In this document: in pieces, positions 54,626 through 63,748 of the stretch
Numbering within the stretch: position 1 is the first letter of the stretch
Layout: every line of letters begins with the position of its first letter
DNA from: CAJCIS01 sp965276755
GTDB taxonomy: Bacteria > Pseudomonadota > Alphaproteobacteria > Acetobacterales > Acetobacteraceae
Reading direction: 5' to 3'
DNA length: 64,000 nt
NCBI GenBank assembly: GCA_965276755.1
Contig: OZ255625.1
Span: 3,100,001-3,164,000, forward strand
Notes under the pieces: generated by a model
Seen by the model: the letters and a program-made list of their open reading frames with translations, nothing else
Told to the model about the DNA's origin: nothing
Database searches by the model: none
Program-made: the position numbers and the translations under genes

Positions 54626-55930
54626 TTAGGAACTTTCCCGAGTGTGGAAGGTCAAGCTGCTTGAAGCATCATAGATCTCATCTACAGCTGCCGTGAGTGC
54701 CCCGTTGAACGCTGTGTCGTCCATCGTACATCTGAGATCGCCGATCAGCGCACGCGAGAAACTCGCAATCACGCCGGGGTTGGCAGAAAGACGTCGGCAT
54801 GCGTCGGCACGGGTGTAACCGCCCGAAAGGGCCACAACGCGGCGCACCCGTCCATGGCCTATCAGGTCGGCATAGAAATCGGGAATGTCCGGAATAGTCA
54901 GCTTGAGCATCACATGACAGCCATCTGGCCTGGCATTCAGCCGCCTAACGAGTTCCGACTTCAAAATGGCTTCGGCCGCCGCTTTTTTCGAACTTCCAAT
55001 CAACACTTCCGGTTCAATGATGGGCAGCAAGTTGTGTTGCGCGACCTGCTCGGCCACTTCAAACTGCTGTGTCACTACAGCGGGCGGTGTATCGGCCCGG
55101 TAGATGGCATCCAGCGGATAATCGAATGGGGCGAGTTCCGGGACGTCGAGTTGGACCAGCGCACCTTTGGCGAGATCATCCTCCACCATGGCGAGCGGCA
55201 TCACGCCCCATCCAATGCCGGCCCGTAGCAGCATATGCTTGGCGCAGAGATCGGCAAGCCGCCATGTTCGGCTGGCGACAACGCTGTAATCTTTGTCTTT
55301 GGTAAGCGGCGAGCGGTCATAGACGACGAGCTGCACATGCTCTCGAGCGGCGCCAGGCCGGTTGCCGCCGACGCACGCGAGAGGATGGCGTGCCCCCGCA
55401 ACCGGCACCATCCGCAAGCTTCCGATGCCGATACGATGGAGTTCATCAAAGTCTCGGGTGCGCTGACCGCTGAACCCGATGACCGCTATTTTTCCGAGCA
55501 CCAGATTGGCGACTGCGCCAAGCGTTTCTATGTGCAGGTTTAGCTTGACCGTCGGAAACTGATCGGAGAACGCGGTCAGGGCGTCGACCACGCGCGCGGA
55601 CGACAGCAATGAGTCCAGTGCGACGTGAAGCTCGCCCTCGATGCCTTGCGCCATTCCCGCGACCTTGGCGCGGAGATTGCCGATCCCGCCTACTACCGAA
55701 CGCGCCTCGGCCAGCACCACCCGGCCCGCCTCGGTCAGCTGCGGCTTTCGGCTGACGTTCCGATCGAAGAGCTCGACACCCAACTGCGCTTCGAGATTGC
55801 CGATTGTGTAGCTGACGACCGACAGCGCACGGTTCATCTTTCGCGCTGCCGCGGTGAAGCTGCCGGTTTCTACGACTTGGATCAGAACGTGGAGTTGGTC
55901 GAGCGTGGGAGTGCCTAGGCCAGAGGGCAT
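54626..55930 (-). CDS. LysR regulator fused in frame to the C-terminal part of class I fructose-bisphosphate aldolase
   Basis: 434 aa. Residues 1-~290: a complete LysR protein (HTH PTLDQLHVLIQVVETGSFTAAARKMNRALSVVSYTIGNLEAQLGVELFDRN; ligand domain to APFDYPLDAIYRADTPP). From VVTQQFEVAEQVAQHN onward it is the last ~145 residues of a class I aldolase: LLPIIEPEV, CHVMLKLTIP (Schiff-base Lys region), VRRVVALSGGYTRADACRRL, GVIASFSRAL. The aldolase N-terminal half is missing, so aldolase activity is not expected. No stop or frameshift at the seam. Confidence 0.85.
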   Translation of the reverse strand: MPSGLGTPTLDQLHVLIQVVETGSFTAAARKMNRALSVVSYTIGNLEAQLGVELFDRNVSRKPQLTEAGRVVLAEARSVVGGIGNLRAKVAGMAQGIEGELHVALDSLLSSARVVDALTAFSDQFPTVKLNLHIETLGAVANLVLGKIAVIGFSGQRTRDFDELHRIGIGSLRMVPVAGARHPLACVGGNRPGAAREHVQLVVYDRSPLTKDKDYSVVASRTWRLADLCAKHMLLRAGIGWGVMPLAMVEDDLAKGALVQLDVPELAPFDYPLDAIYRADTPPAVVTQQFEVAEQVAQHNLLPIIEPEVLIGSSKKAAAEAILKSELVRRLNARPDGCHVMLKLTIPDIPDFYADLIGHGRVRRVVALSGGYTRADACRRLSANPGVIASFSRALIGDLRCTMDDTAFNGALTAAVDEIYDASSSLTFHTRESS

Positions 55931-56217
55931 TCGATAAACTCGAACATGAAGTTCTAAGTTATCCGGAATTCCCGAACCTGCAAATGTCGATAAGCTTTCG
56001 GCGTGCCAAGCTAACCTGCAGCGGTGTTCACGGTGACCTACACCGTTGCCGTTCTGACCGGGCTTCTGGAAACGACAGGCCCCGGCCACCCGGCGAGCAT
56101 CCTTTTGATGGCTGCGGTTACGCTCGCAATTGTTTCGCGGGGGCACGACGTTCCCTCATGCAGCCGCGCGAGGCCCAGACGGGCGCAAGCGACCAGGGAT
56201 GACAATGGAGTGAGGCC
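55931..56217. other. Non-coding gap, nothing recognised
   Basis: Between the divergent LysR-aldolase fusion and the flavin-nucleotide-binding gene. One short hydrophobic open frame (56024 on) has no RBS or family likeness. No repeat or RNA seen. Confidence 0.5.
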
Positions 56218-56724
56218 GTGCTGACCCAAGAGATGACCCAGTTCATCGAAACGTATACGATCGGCTGCGTTGCGACGGTGCGAGCGGATGGTACGCCCGC
56301 CGTGTCTCCGAAGGCGACGTTCCTGGTCCTCGACGACCAAACTATAGCATTCGCGAATATCCGTTCCAAACTTACAGTCGAAAACCTACGCCGACGCCCA
56401 GATGTAGAAGTCGATTTTATCGACATCTTCGCACGCTTGGGGTGCCGCGTCCGCGGACGTGCCTGGTATGTCACGCGCGATGAAGCCGAAGCGGACCTTC
56501 GAACAAAGTTCAAGGACACATGGTCAAATCTCTACGATCTCATGCAGGGTTTCGTCTTGATCCACGTCGTTGGGGCGAAAGCCTTGTCATCTCCCTCGTA
56601 CGATGTGGGAGCCGTGGCGGCCGAACTCACGGAGCATTGGCTCCGCCACTATGCCAGCGCCCTCGGCTTCGCGGTAACAAAGCAGATCGAGATAGTCTCT
56701 CGGACGCATGCAGGTCCGAGATGA
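56218..56724 (+). CDS. Pyridoxamine 5'-phosphate oxidase-family (FMN-binding split barrel) protein
   Basis: 168 aa from GTG 56218. MTQFIETYTIGCVATVRADGTPAVSPKATFLVLDDQTIAFANIRS is the split-barrel opening, followed by RRRPDVEVDFIDIFARLGCRVRGRAWYV. Such proteins bind FMN or F420 and act as small oxidoreductases. Its end overlaps the antisense transposase fragment. Confidence 0.88.
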   Translation: MLTQEMTQFIETYTIGCVATVRADGTPAVSPKATFLVLDDQTIAFANIRSKLTVENLRRRPDVEVDFIDIFARLGCRVRGRAWYVTRDEAEADLRTKFKDTWSNLYDLMQGFVLIHVVGAKALSSPSYDVGAVAAELTEHWLRHYASALGFAVTKQIEIVSRTHAGPR

Positions 56725-56926
56725 GCAGCAACGCGCGCAGCAGTTTCTCAGGCGCGATGAACTCGCGGCCAAAGGGGGAATACATCGCCTCGAACTTGCC
56801 CGAGAGCTGATCGAGGGCCGCGTTCACCAGCGGGCGAATAACACGCAGCGGGTGATCCTTTGGGACTAGCGATTCGGGACTGGCGTAGCTGAACATCTTG
56901 CCGGTCTGGCGGTCTGCTCCACGCAT
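56715..56926 (-). mobile_element. IS transposase N-terminal fragment (IS5/IS1182-like)
   Basis: MRGADRQTGKMFSYASPESLVPKDHPLRVIRPLVNAALDQLSGKFEAMYSPFGREFIAPEKLLRALLL is the N-terminal helical region of IS1182/IS5-group transposases. It is cut after ~70 residues by the convergent gene; no DDE domain or terminal repeats are visible. Marks the deletion that truncated the LysR gene to its right. Confidence 0.8.
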
Positions 56927-57019
56927 CGATGCGACTTTCCCGGCTGATCGAACGCGCTATTGAATCGTACCGCAGCCGTTTTGGGAAGGTGAATTTCCGC
57001 AGCCTGCTAATGCGTATTG

Positions 57020-57695
57020 CTGCACGAAACGGTTCGGCGGCGGAGGGACGGCTCTGCATAGGAGCCGTGTCGTCTTTAGCTGGCGGCACCGCCCACGCGC
57101 TCTTGAGAGCATTCCTGTGCGCGCACCCGGACGTCGACTTGGATCTCGTTGAAGCGCCTTCAAATGCGAATTTCGCAAGGGCCAGGGCGCTTCGAATCGA
57201 CGCGGTCATCGCAGCAGGCACCGGACCCTTCGCAGGGTTAAACGTAGCGCCGCTTTGGCAGGAGCGGATCAACGTCGCGCTACCAAGGGTCCATCCGCTT
57301 TCAAAAGAAGTTTTCGTGAGCTGGGACCAAATCGCTGATGCCCGGTTTATCGTGACAGAAATGGACCCAGGCCCGGAGATTCAAGATTTCGTCATCTGTC
57401 ACCTTGCTGGGTTGGGCAGGCGACCAATCGTAGAGCCGCGGGCGGTACTCAGGGAAGGCTTGCTCGCACTCGTTGGGTTAGGGCTTGGGATAAGCTTGGT
57501 TGGGACCGCAGAGACGGCAGTGGCTTATCCGGATGTCGTTTTTCGTGCTCTTGCCGATGAATGGCTCCCCTTCAGTCTGGCTTGGGCGTCGAACAACGAC
57601 AACCCGGCGCTCAGGCGCTTTCTGAGCTTGGCGCGGGCTGAGGTACGTCGACTCCCGAGTTTGAGGAAGGACGGCGTGATTTGGAGCAAAGTATC
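57020..57695 (+). pseudogene. LysR ligand-binding half without HTH
   Basis: GRLCIGAVSSLAGGTAHALLRAFLCAHPDVDLDLVEAPSNANFARARALRID, FIVTEMDPGPEIQDFVICHLAGLGRRPIVEP, GLLALVGLGLGISLVG form a LysR ligand domain. The HTH is missing; the left side reads into IS remnant, and the right end runs into antisense DUF2274 sequence at about 57690. Same subgroup as the HTH-only fragment at 46284 but not the same sequence. Confidence 0.78.
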
Positions 57696-57892
57696 TTCGC
57701 GAAGCCTCGATCTGTTACCATGAATCGGGTCACCATAGGAGAGATCAGCTTCGTTGGGTTTATTGGCTGCCCTGTTTCGCGCCCAAGCGCATCCGCGTAG
57801 GCAAGAAGGTTACGGTAAACCGAAGCCGGCAACTCGGCAGTTATCTTCACGGGTTTCTCATCTGCGATGGGACCGAGTTTCAACTTTGCCAA
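57611..57892 (-). CDS. DUF2274 protein of conjugative elements, C-terminus replaced
   Basis: TTG 57892 has GAGG 8 nt upstream and gives LAKLKLGPIADEKPVKITAELPASVYRNLLAYADALGRETGQPINPTKLISPMVTRFMVTDRGFAK, nearly the whole DUF2274 family. The last ~20 residues (from LCSKSRR) are antisense of the LysR fragment. DUF2274 genes directly follow trbI in many proteobacterial ICEs, as here. Confidence 0.75.
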   Translation of the reverse strand: MAKLKLGPIADEKPVKITAELPASVYRNLLAYADALGRETGQPINPTKLISPMVTRFMVTDRGFAKILCSKSRRPSSNSGVDVPQPAPSSESA

Positions 57893-57902
57893 TTTGAGTT
57901 CC

Positions 57903-58970
57903 TCAGCCTTTGTAGGGCGCAAGCATCAAATCATGGTTGACGAAAACGCGCACGGAATACCCTGGCCGAATCGTCAGCGTCGGCTGAATGTTGAGCTGCC
58001 GTCCGACGATCTGCTGCCCCGTTTGGCTAAACGAGTTGGACGCCCCCTGCCGAATGGCCTGGATAAGGTCGTTCTGTTGGCCGGTCGTGCCAGCCTCCGA
58101 CCCGACGCTCAGCAGCGTTGAGAGAAGCGCTGCCGTGATTAGCTGACCCCAGTGGTTGTCGACACCGTCCTCCAAACCGGAATAGCCCTGTGGGTCCGTG
58201 CCGGGCTGTCGTTCGAGCACAATCGAGCGCCCATTCGGCATAATTAGCCGAGTCCAAACCAGGAGCACGCGGGATTGCCCGAAGGTAACCTGGCTGTCGT
58301 AGATCCCGATCAGCTTTGCGCCTTGCGGGATGAGCAGGTGGCGCCCGGTTGGAGAGTCGTAGACGTTCTCGGTGACCTGGCCGGTGATCTGCCCGGGCAA
58401 ATCGGATTGAATCCCGGTCAGGAGCGCGCCGGCGATCAGGGTGCCTGCCTGCACGACGTACGGTGAGGCCGGCGCTTGCAGCCGATCGGGGCTGACGGTG
58501 CGCTTGTCGGTCGCAGCATTTACGAAAGCTAGCTTTCCGTCCTGGCCGTTCTGCCGAACGTCGGCGCCTGCGCCGATGGGCTGCCCTCCACTGATGGACA
58601 GTCCGGCGAGGGGGGAAGTTGCTTCCGTTCCGTCGGGAAGTGCCGACGGCAGCAAAGTCGCGGCTTGCTCGCGCACGCTGGTTCCGGCGAACAGCTTGGA
58701 GAGTCGGGCCGCTTCGCGTTCCTGGACACGCCGCGGCTCTTCCGGACCGACGGGAGCGGTCGGCATTGAGGCACCGTAACTGGTTGGCCGTTTGCCTGAG
58801 CCGCCAAAATCGGCCGGCCGAGATCGCCTGGCAAGGGCGGCCCAAGGGGCGGCACGTTTCGCGGCAGGCCGGTATAATCGCGCGGCAGGTTGGCCAGGCC
58901 GTCTGCAGTCGTTCGGTTGTCGGTCGAGTAGAGTTCTTCGCCGGCGCCGGACCGGCGGTTGGGCTGCAAC
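57903..58970 (-). pseudogene. trbI: Type IV secretion protein TrbI (VirB10-like), truncated and frameshifted
   Basis: LYSTDNRTTADGLANLPRDY and PPLGPPLPGDLGRPILAAQANG, then after a slip at ~58770 PEEPRRVQEREAARLSKLF, SPYVVQAGTLIAGALLTGIQSDLPGQITGQVTENVYDSPTGRHLLIPQGAKLIGIYDS, ending LMLAPYKG. This is the TrbI beta-barrel of the outer-membrane core complex. The N-terminal cytoplasmic and TM part is missing; the upstream sequence is parB. Confidence 0.88.
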
Positions 58971-60534
58971 GCCCAGATCGCCCGATGCAGTGGGCGAACA
59001 GCGATTGTTGGCTAGGCAGGTCCAGCCGAGACAGCGCGGCCCAGAGATCCTCGGGGTGCTTGGGCATCGACGCCAGCCAGAACTGATGCCGGTCGGTCAA
59101 CGTCCGTGCGACCAGGGAATCGTTCAGGCCCGCTGCCTGCGCATTGAACGTGACGCTCTTCACATCTAGATCGAGGCAGGAGTTGAGCCCGTAGCCGTAG
59201 AACAGTCGCAGGCAGAGCGCGTGCAGCGCCGCCAGGAATGCCACCTCGGGCTGCTCGCCCATCGCGTTCCGCAGGGCCAGGGTGCGGTGTGCGGTCAGCT
59301 CGGTGAGCAGCCGATCAGGCAACGGCTTGATGCCGTCTTCCTCCTCCGGCTCAGGGGCGGGTTCCGGGCTGCCATGGACGGTGTTGCCGCCTGCAGGGGC
59401 ATACGACGCCGCGTAGTCCGGTTCGTCCCTGCCGCCATCGGCATTAATGTCGGCCTCCGGTTCCGCCGCGACCGGCAACTCGTCCTCCGGCCGTATGTAG
59501 CCCCGCTCAACCTTCAGGGCGCCCGCGCCGTCGATGCTAACGAACGCGCCGGCGCGCGCGATCTCATCCGATTCGAATGCGACGGGCCGATCCTCAAGCG
59601 TGCCGAGCATCGTCTCGATCTCAGTCATGCGCCGATCGATCTCTTCCGGCAGGTCCTCGACGTGGCCGTACTCGTCCTCAAGCCGGTTGTATTCTTCGCG
59701 CAGCGCGTCCCGTGTCGCTTCCTCCTCGGCCGTGAGCGCCACGACGTCGCCGCGAAGCTGGCGCAGCCCGAAATGGTGGCCGTAGGCGAAGTCGGGCGCG
59801 ACCTCGATCCACTTCCAGCCCTCGGCCGCCACCGTCTCCGCCTCGCGCTGGAGCTTCTCGACCGCGAGCTGGTCGAGCAGACCGGGATCTTGCAGCCAGC
59901 CTCCGTCGTCGCCCTGGAACAGGTCGCGCATCACGGTGCCGCCAGCCTCTTCATAGGCGTCGACGCCGACGAACAGCGCGCGCTTGTCAGCCGCACGCAC
60001 CGCGCCTTCGGTCAGCATGCGCCGGATGACATAGGCTTCCTTCGTGTACGACTGGCTCAGCCGGTCGTACGCCTGCTCCTGCCGCTCGTGGTCGCCGTTG
60101 ACCGTGAACGCCATCAGCTGGTCGAGCGTTAGCCCGTCCTCGGCGTAGACATCCAGCAGCTTGGGCGAAACCGACGCTAGCCGCAGCCGCTGCTTCACCA
60201 CGGCGACGGACACGAAGAACGCGGCGGCGATCTCCTCCTCGGACTGGCCCTTCTCGCGCAGCGCCAGGAAAGCCCGGAACTGGTCGAGCGGGTGCAGCGG
60301 CGCGCGCTGAACATTCTCGGCGAGGCTGTCCTCCTCGGCGATGCCGCCCTCGCGGATCACGCATGGGATCGGCGCCGTCTTCGCCAGGCGCTTCTGCTTG
60401 ACCAGCAGTTCCAGCGCCCGAAAGCGGCGGCCGCCGGCCGGTATCTCGTACATACCCGTCTCGATGCCGGCCGCGTTCAGCACGGGCCGCACCGTGAGGG
60501 ATTGCAGCAGGGTGCGCCGGGCGATGTCGTCGGC
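58971..60534 (-). pseudogene. parB: ParB/Spo0J-family protein of an ICE; N-terminus inverted away, C-terminus deleted
   Basis: From ADDIARRTLLQSLTVRPVL the frame gives YEIPAGGRRFRALELLVKQKRLAKTAPIPCVIREGG, EDSLAENVQRAPLHPLDQFRAF, an HTH (SEEEIAAAFFVSVAVVKQRLRLASV) and a long acidic domain to HPEDLWAALSRLDLPSQQSLFAHCIG, where it breaks into trbI. The first ~39 codons lie on the other strand at 60550-60668. Big (~700 aa) ParBs of this type go with DUF932 proteins on ICEs. Confidence 0.88.
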
Positions 60535-60668
60535 TCGCGGAGACCAACCGTGGCCCAATCGGTTCAGAAGATCACGCTCAGCGCCTCGCGCGACACCCCT
60601 TCAACAAGCTGCTGCTTAGCGTCTGCAACGTCCGCCGGATCAAGGCGGGCGTGTCGATCGAGCAGCTC
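60535..60668 (+). other. Inverted 134-bp segment carrying the parB start codon and first 39 codons
   Basis: On the plus strand GTG 60550 reads AQSVQKITLSASRDTP and, after a 1-nt loss, FNKLLLSVCNVRRIKAGVSIEQL, the standard ParB N-terminus. Flipping bases 60535-60668 makes SIEQL continue directly into ADDIARRTLLQ on the minus strand. The bases before the GTG and those beyond 60668 then rebuild a leader matching the one before the DUF932 gene. Edges carry only GCTCG/CGAGC. Confidence 0.85.
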
Positions 60669-60718
60669 CGGGCCGGCCGGGAGACGCTCTCTCGACCTCC
60701 TAACCCGTCACGAAGCCC
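60669..60718 (-). repeat. Copy of a leader sequence shared by parB and the DUF932 gene
   Basis: On the minus strand GGGCTT...TGACGGGTT...GGTCGAGAGAG...CTCCCGGCC, nearly identical to the sequence upstream of the DUF932 start (62022-62065). Marks the original 5' side of parB before the inversion. Confidence 0.7.
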
Positions 60719-60804
60719 TTCACGGCCCTCTCACTCTCATCGCATCCGGACACGGAAAGCCGGGTCGGCGTGGAGACGGAGAGCCGCCGCTACGCCTTTC
60801 CGGA

Positions 60805-62013
60805 TCAGGGCACGCTCGCCAGCAGCTTCGCCGCCTTGCCCTCCAGCTCTAGCCTGGCGTCCTGGTGCGTCTTTGACCGGGCCAACGCCGTGATGCCCTG
60901 CACGAAATCGAAGATGGACTCCGGCGGCCGCCCCTCCTCGTCGAGCACGGTGGCGATGATCTTCGCCGTCTCTGGCTTGGAGAAGCCCTGCTTGCGCAGG
61001 AAGCTCTCGCGGTCCTCGTCCTTGCGCGCGACGATCCGCTCCCGCGACGCCCGGATCCCAGCCATGAACGGCGCGGCCGATGAGTTGGCGAAGTTCTCCA
61101 GCGCCGGCGCGGCCTCGTGCGCGAACCGGTTGGCAGCGAACTTGCTGTGCCGGATGCTGATCTCCTCGAAGCCCTCGGCGCCCCAGATGTTCCGGTTCAT
61201 GCAGACGGCACGGAGGAAGAACGAAGCCATGCCGAGCGTTTTCGAGCCGACCTCGCTATTCCAGCAATAGAAGCCGCGGAAGTAGAGGTCCGAGTCTCCG
61301 TTGGGCAGGCGGCCGGCCTCTATCGGATGCGCGTCGTCGACCAGGAACAGGAAGACGTCACGGTCGCTGGCGTAGAGGGTGGTAGTGTCCTTCGTCACCT
61401 CGACGAACGGGTTGTGCCGCATCGTCGACCAGTCCAGCAGCCCCGGCACCTTCCAGCGCGTGTCGCCAATACCATCGCCGGCAATCTTCATCACCGCCGA
61501 GACCAGTTCGTGGTCCCAGATACGGCCGTAATCCGGCCCGGTGACGGCACGCAGCTCGACGCAGCCGTCATCGGCTTCGAGCGTCTTGATCAGTTCGGCC
61601 CGGTGCGACAGCAGGCCGTGCTGCACGTTGATCGCTGCAAGTGGCGCGGGAAGCTGACGAAGGTACCCGGCGGGCGCCCCGACCAGGCTGCACATCTGGC
61701 CGAACGACCAATGGGTAGGCGGGATTGGCTCGTCTCGGCCGGGCACGACCATCGCCATGCGGTCGGCGTTGTCGCGGCTCGCCTCCACCCGTAGCGTGCG
61801 CGTCTCGACCGTCCGGGCACTCGCACGGCCGGCGCGGGCGCGGACAGCAGCGTGGAGCGCACTGAGGGAGAGATATCGCTCGTCGTCGGGGCAGGAAAAC
61901 CACTCAGACGCGACCCGGCCGATTCGCTCGCCGCGGGAAATATCGACCTTGTAGGCCCCGGTCGCCTCGGACTGGTCCGAACCGGGACGGCTGAGGGTGG
62001 CTGACTGATGCAT
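60805..62013 (-). CDS. DUF932 domain protein of ICE/plasmid type
   Basis: 402 aa. PPTHWSFGQMCSLVGAPAGYLRQLPAPLAAINVQHGL, RAVTGPDYGRIWDHELVSAV, YASDRDVFLFLVDDAHPIEAG, FRGFYCWNSEVGSKTLGMASFFLRAVCMNRNIWGAEGF are the DUF932 core (phage/plasmid-like protein, function unknown). Intact, unlike its neighbours. Paired with parB on many conjugative elements. Its leader shares ~45 bp with the parB leader. Confidence 0.9.
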   Translation of the reverse strand: MHQSATLSRPGSDQSEATGAYKVDISRGERIGRVASEWFSCPDDERYLSLSALHAAVRARAGRASARTVETRTLRVEASRDNADRMAMVVPGRDEPIPPTHWSFGQMCSLVGAPAGYLRQLPAPLAAINVQHGLLSHRAELIKTLEADDGCVELRAVTGPDYGRIWDHELVSAVMKIAGDGIGDTRWKVPGLLDWSTMRHNPFVEVTKDTTTLYASDRDVFLFLVDDAHPIEAGRLPNGDSDLYFRGFYCWNSEVGSKTLGMASFFLRAVCMNRNIWGAEGFEEISIRHSKFAANRFAHEAAPALENFANSSAAPFMAGIRASRERIVARKDEDRESFLRKQGFSKPETAKIIATVLDEEGRPPESIFDFVQGITALARSKTHQDARLELEGKAAKLLASVP

Positions 62014-62021
62014 GGGACGTG

Positions 62022-62065
62022 CTCCACGACCGGCTGGCCGGGAGCTTCTCTCTCGACCCTCAACC
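62022..62065 (-). promoter_or_regulatory. Shared leader upstream of DUF932 gene
   Basis: Contains TGACGGGTTGAGGGTCGAGA and CTCCCGGCCAGCCGG just before the ATG at 62013; repeated next to parB at 60669-60718. Suggests common control of the two ICE genes at transcript or translation level. Inferred. Confidence 0.5.
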
Positions 62066-62226
62066 CGTCATGGCAAGCCCCGAAAACCTCTTCCTCTCCG
62101 GTACGCAGCATTTTGGGGCACAGGTCCGGCCGAAAGCTGGTGTCCACGGTGGACACCACGGCCAGAACGAAAAAAGGCCGCCTCACGGCGACCTTGTGAT
62201 AAACACCTGATCCTATAAAGGAAATC

Positions 62227-62301
62227 TGGAGCGGGCGAAGGGATTCGAACCCTCGACCCCAACCTTGGCAAGGTTGTGCTCTACCCCTGAGCTACGCCCG
62301 C
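62227..62301 (-). tRNA. tRNA-Gly (anticodon GCC)
   Basis: 75 nt with encoded CCA. Acceptor GCGGGCG/CGCCCGC, D-stem GCTC/GAGC, anticodon stem CAACC/GGTTG around TTGCCAA (GCC), T-arm GAGGG-TTCGAAT-CCCTT. Its 3' end faces the ICE remnant, the usual place for tRNA-targeted integration. Confidence 0.97.
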
Positions 62302-62713
62302 GCTCCTTAGGAGGCGGGCTTCTAGTCCCGCCCCAGACCAATTGCAAGACGCACCTCATCCCGCGTCCAAGGAGGACCACCTACGAATTTAGTCCCACGA
62401 AAGTGGGTTTTGGCGCGGCCGCCAGCGAGATCTCTAAGGTGCGCGCAGCGCCGGGGCCGTCAGATGCAATAGTCCATCGCCACTTTGCCGACATGCCGGC
62501 ATTTGCTCACGCCAAGGCGCCGTTCCTGCCGCCCGGCGCGCAGCATCGAACGGCAAATTCCTGTCCAGATTCCTCGCCAGATCTGGCACCAGGCAAATGC
62601 GATCAGCCCCCGAACCGCGCAGCCAGCCCAGGCCGTTCCGGCTTGCACCCTTAACGCCAGACAACATGTAGGCTATCGGCCAAGCTCGCCGCCAGCACCA
62701 CGGGACACGTACC
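62302..62713. other. Intergenic gap of 412 bp
   Basis: Between tRNA-Gly and the thioredoxin gene. It contains GAGGCGGGCTTCTAGTCCCGCC, a short hairpin at 62310-62331 just upstream of the tRNA 5' end, and must hold the tRNA and thioredoxin promoters. No gene or repeat recognised. Confidence 0.5.
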
Positions 62714-63748
62714 ATGGATTACATTCTCGGCCAGAAACCGCCGCCACAGAAAAGCCCCCTCCCGCGGGCTGCCCCGCCCGCACCCCAGGCCGCCCGTCCG
62801 CAGGCCAGCCTGCCAGCCAGCCAGTCACCCGGCCAAATCCCGGGGCAGACTAACGAGGCTGCCCTGATCGTTGAGGGCGATCAAAAGACGTTCATGGCCG
62901 ATGTCATCGAGGCCTCGCGCGCCACCCCCGTGCTGGTCGATTTCTGGGCGCCCTGGTGCGGCCCCTGCAAGAGCCTGACGCCCGCCCTGGAGCGCGTGGT
63001 GCGCGCGGCCGGCGGGCGCGTGCGCCTGGTCAAGATCGATGTCGACAAGAACCGTGCCCTGGTCCAGCAGCTCAGCCAGCTCGGCCTGCCGCTGCAATCG
63101 ATTCCGACCGTGGCCGCCTTCTGGCAGGGCCAGATCGCCGACATGTTCCAGGGCGCGCTGCCCGACGGCGAGCTCAAACGCTTTGTCGAGGCGCTGCTCA
63201 AGATGGCTGGCGGAACGATGCCGTCCGCCGACCTGCTTGCCGAGGCGCGCGCCGCCATGGAGGCCGGTCAGCCCGAAGCCGCGGCCGACGCTTACTCGGC
63301 CCTGCTGACCGAAGACCCCGAAAGCCCGGAGGCGTGGGGCGGCATGATCCGCGCTTTGCTCGCCATGGGCGACGAAGGTCAGGCGCAGGATGCGCTCGCC
63401 CAGATACCGCCCAAAATCGCCGAGCACGCCGAAATTGCCGGCGCCCGCGCTGCGCTGGCCTTGGCCGCCGAGGGCCGCGCCGCCCAGGGCCAGCTTGGCG
63501 CCCTTCGCCAGCGCGTGGCCGCAAACCCGGACGATCACCAGGCGCGCTATGACATGGCAACCGCACTGAATGCCGCCGGGCAGCGCGGCGAGGCGGCCGA
63601 CGCGCTGCTGGAAATCTTCCGCCGCGATCGCACTTGGCGCGAGGACGCCGCCCGCCAGCAATTACTGAAATTCTTCGAGGCCTGGGGCGCGGGCGAGCCC
63701 GCGACGATGGCCGCGCGCCGCAAGCTGTCTGCGTTGTTGTTCTCGTGA
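62714..63748 (+). CDS. Thioredoxin-domain protein with TPR tail (CnoX/YbbN-like)
   Basis: 344 aa. Pro/Gln-rich N-terminal extension (~45 residues), thioredoxin domain with VLVDFWAPWCGPCKSL (active CGPC, residues ~82-85) and IPTVAAFWQG, then TPR-like helices (AEARAAMEAGQPEAAADAYSALLTEDPESPEAWGG; ARYDMATALNAAGQRGEAADALLEI). Architecture of the CnoX co-chaperone, here with an intact redox pair. Stop overlaps the next start (TGATG). Confidence 0.9.
   Translation: MDYILGQKPPPQKSPLPRAAPPAPQAARPQASLPASQSPGQIPGQTNEAALIVEGDQKTFMADVIEASRATPVLVDFWAPWCGPCKSLTPALERVVRAAGGRVRLVKIDVDKNRALVQQLSQLGLPLQSIPTVAAFWQGQIADMFQGALPDGELKRFVEALLKMAGGTMPSADLLAEARAAMEAGQPEAAADAYSALLTEDPESPEAWGGMIRALLAMGDEGQAQDALAQIPPKIAEHAEIAGARAALALAAEGRAAQGQLGALRQRVAANPDDHQARYDMATALNAAGQRGEAADALLEIFRRDRTWREDAARQQLLKFFEAWGAGEPATMAARRKLSALLFS

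Noticed and set aside
46284..57695. The LysR HTH piece (46284) and LysR ligand piece (57020) as one split gene
   Set aside because: They overlap in the GRLCxGxVSS region with many differences, so they come from two different genes.
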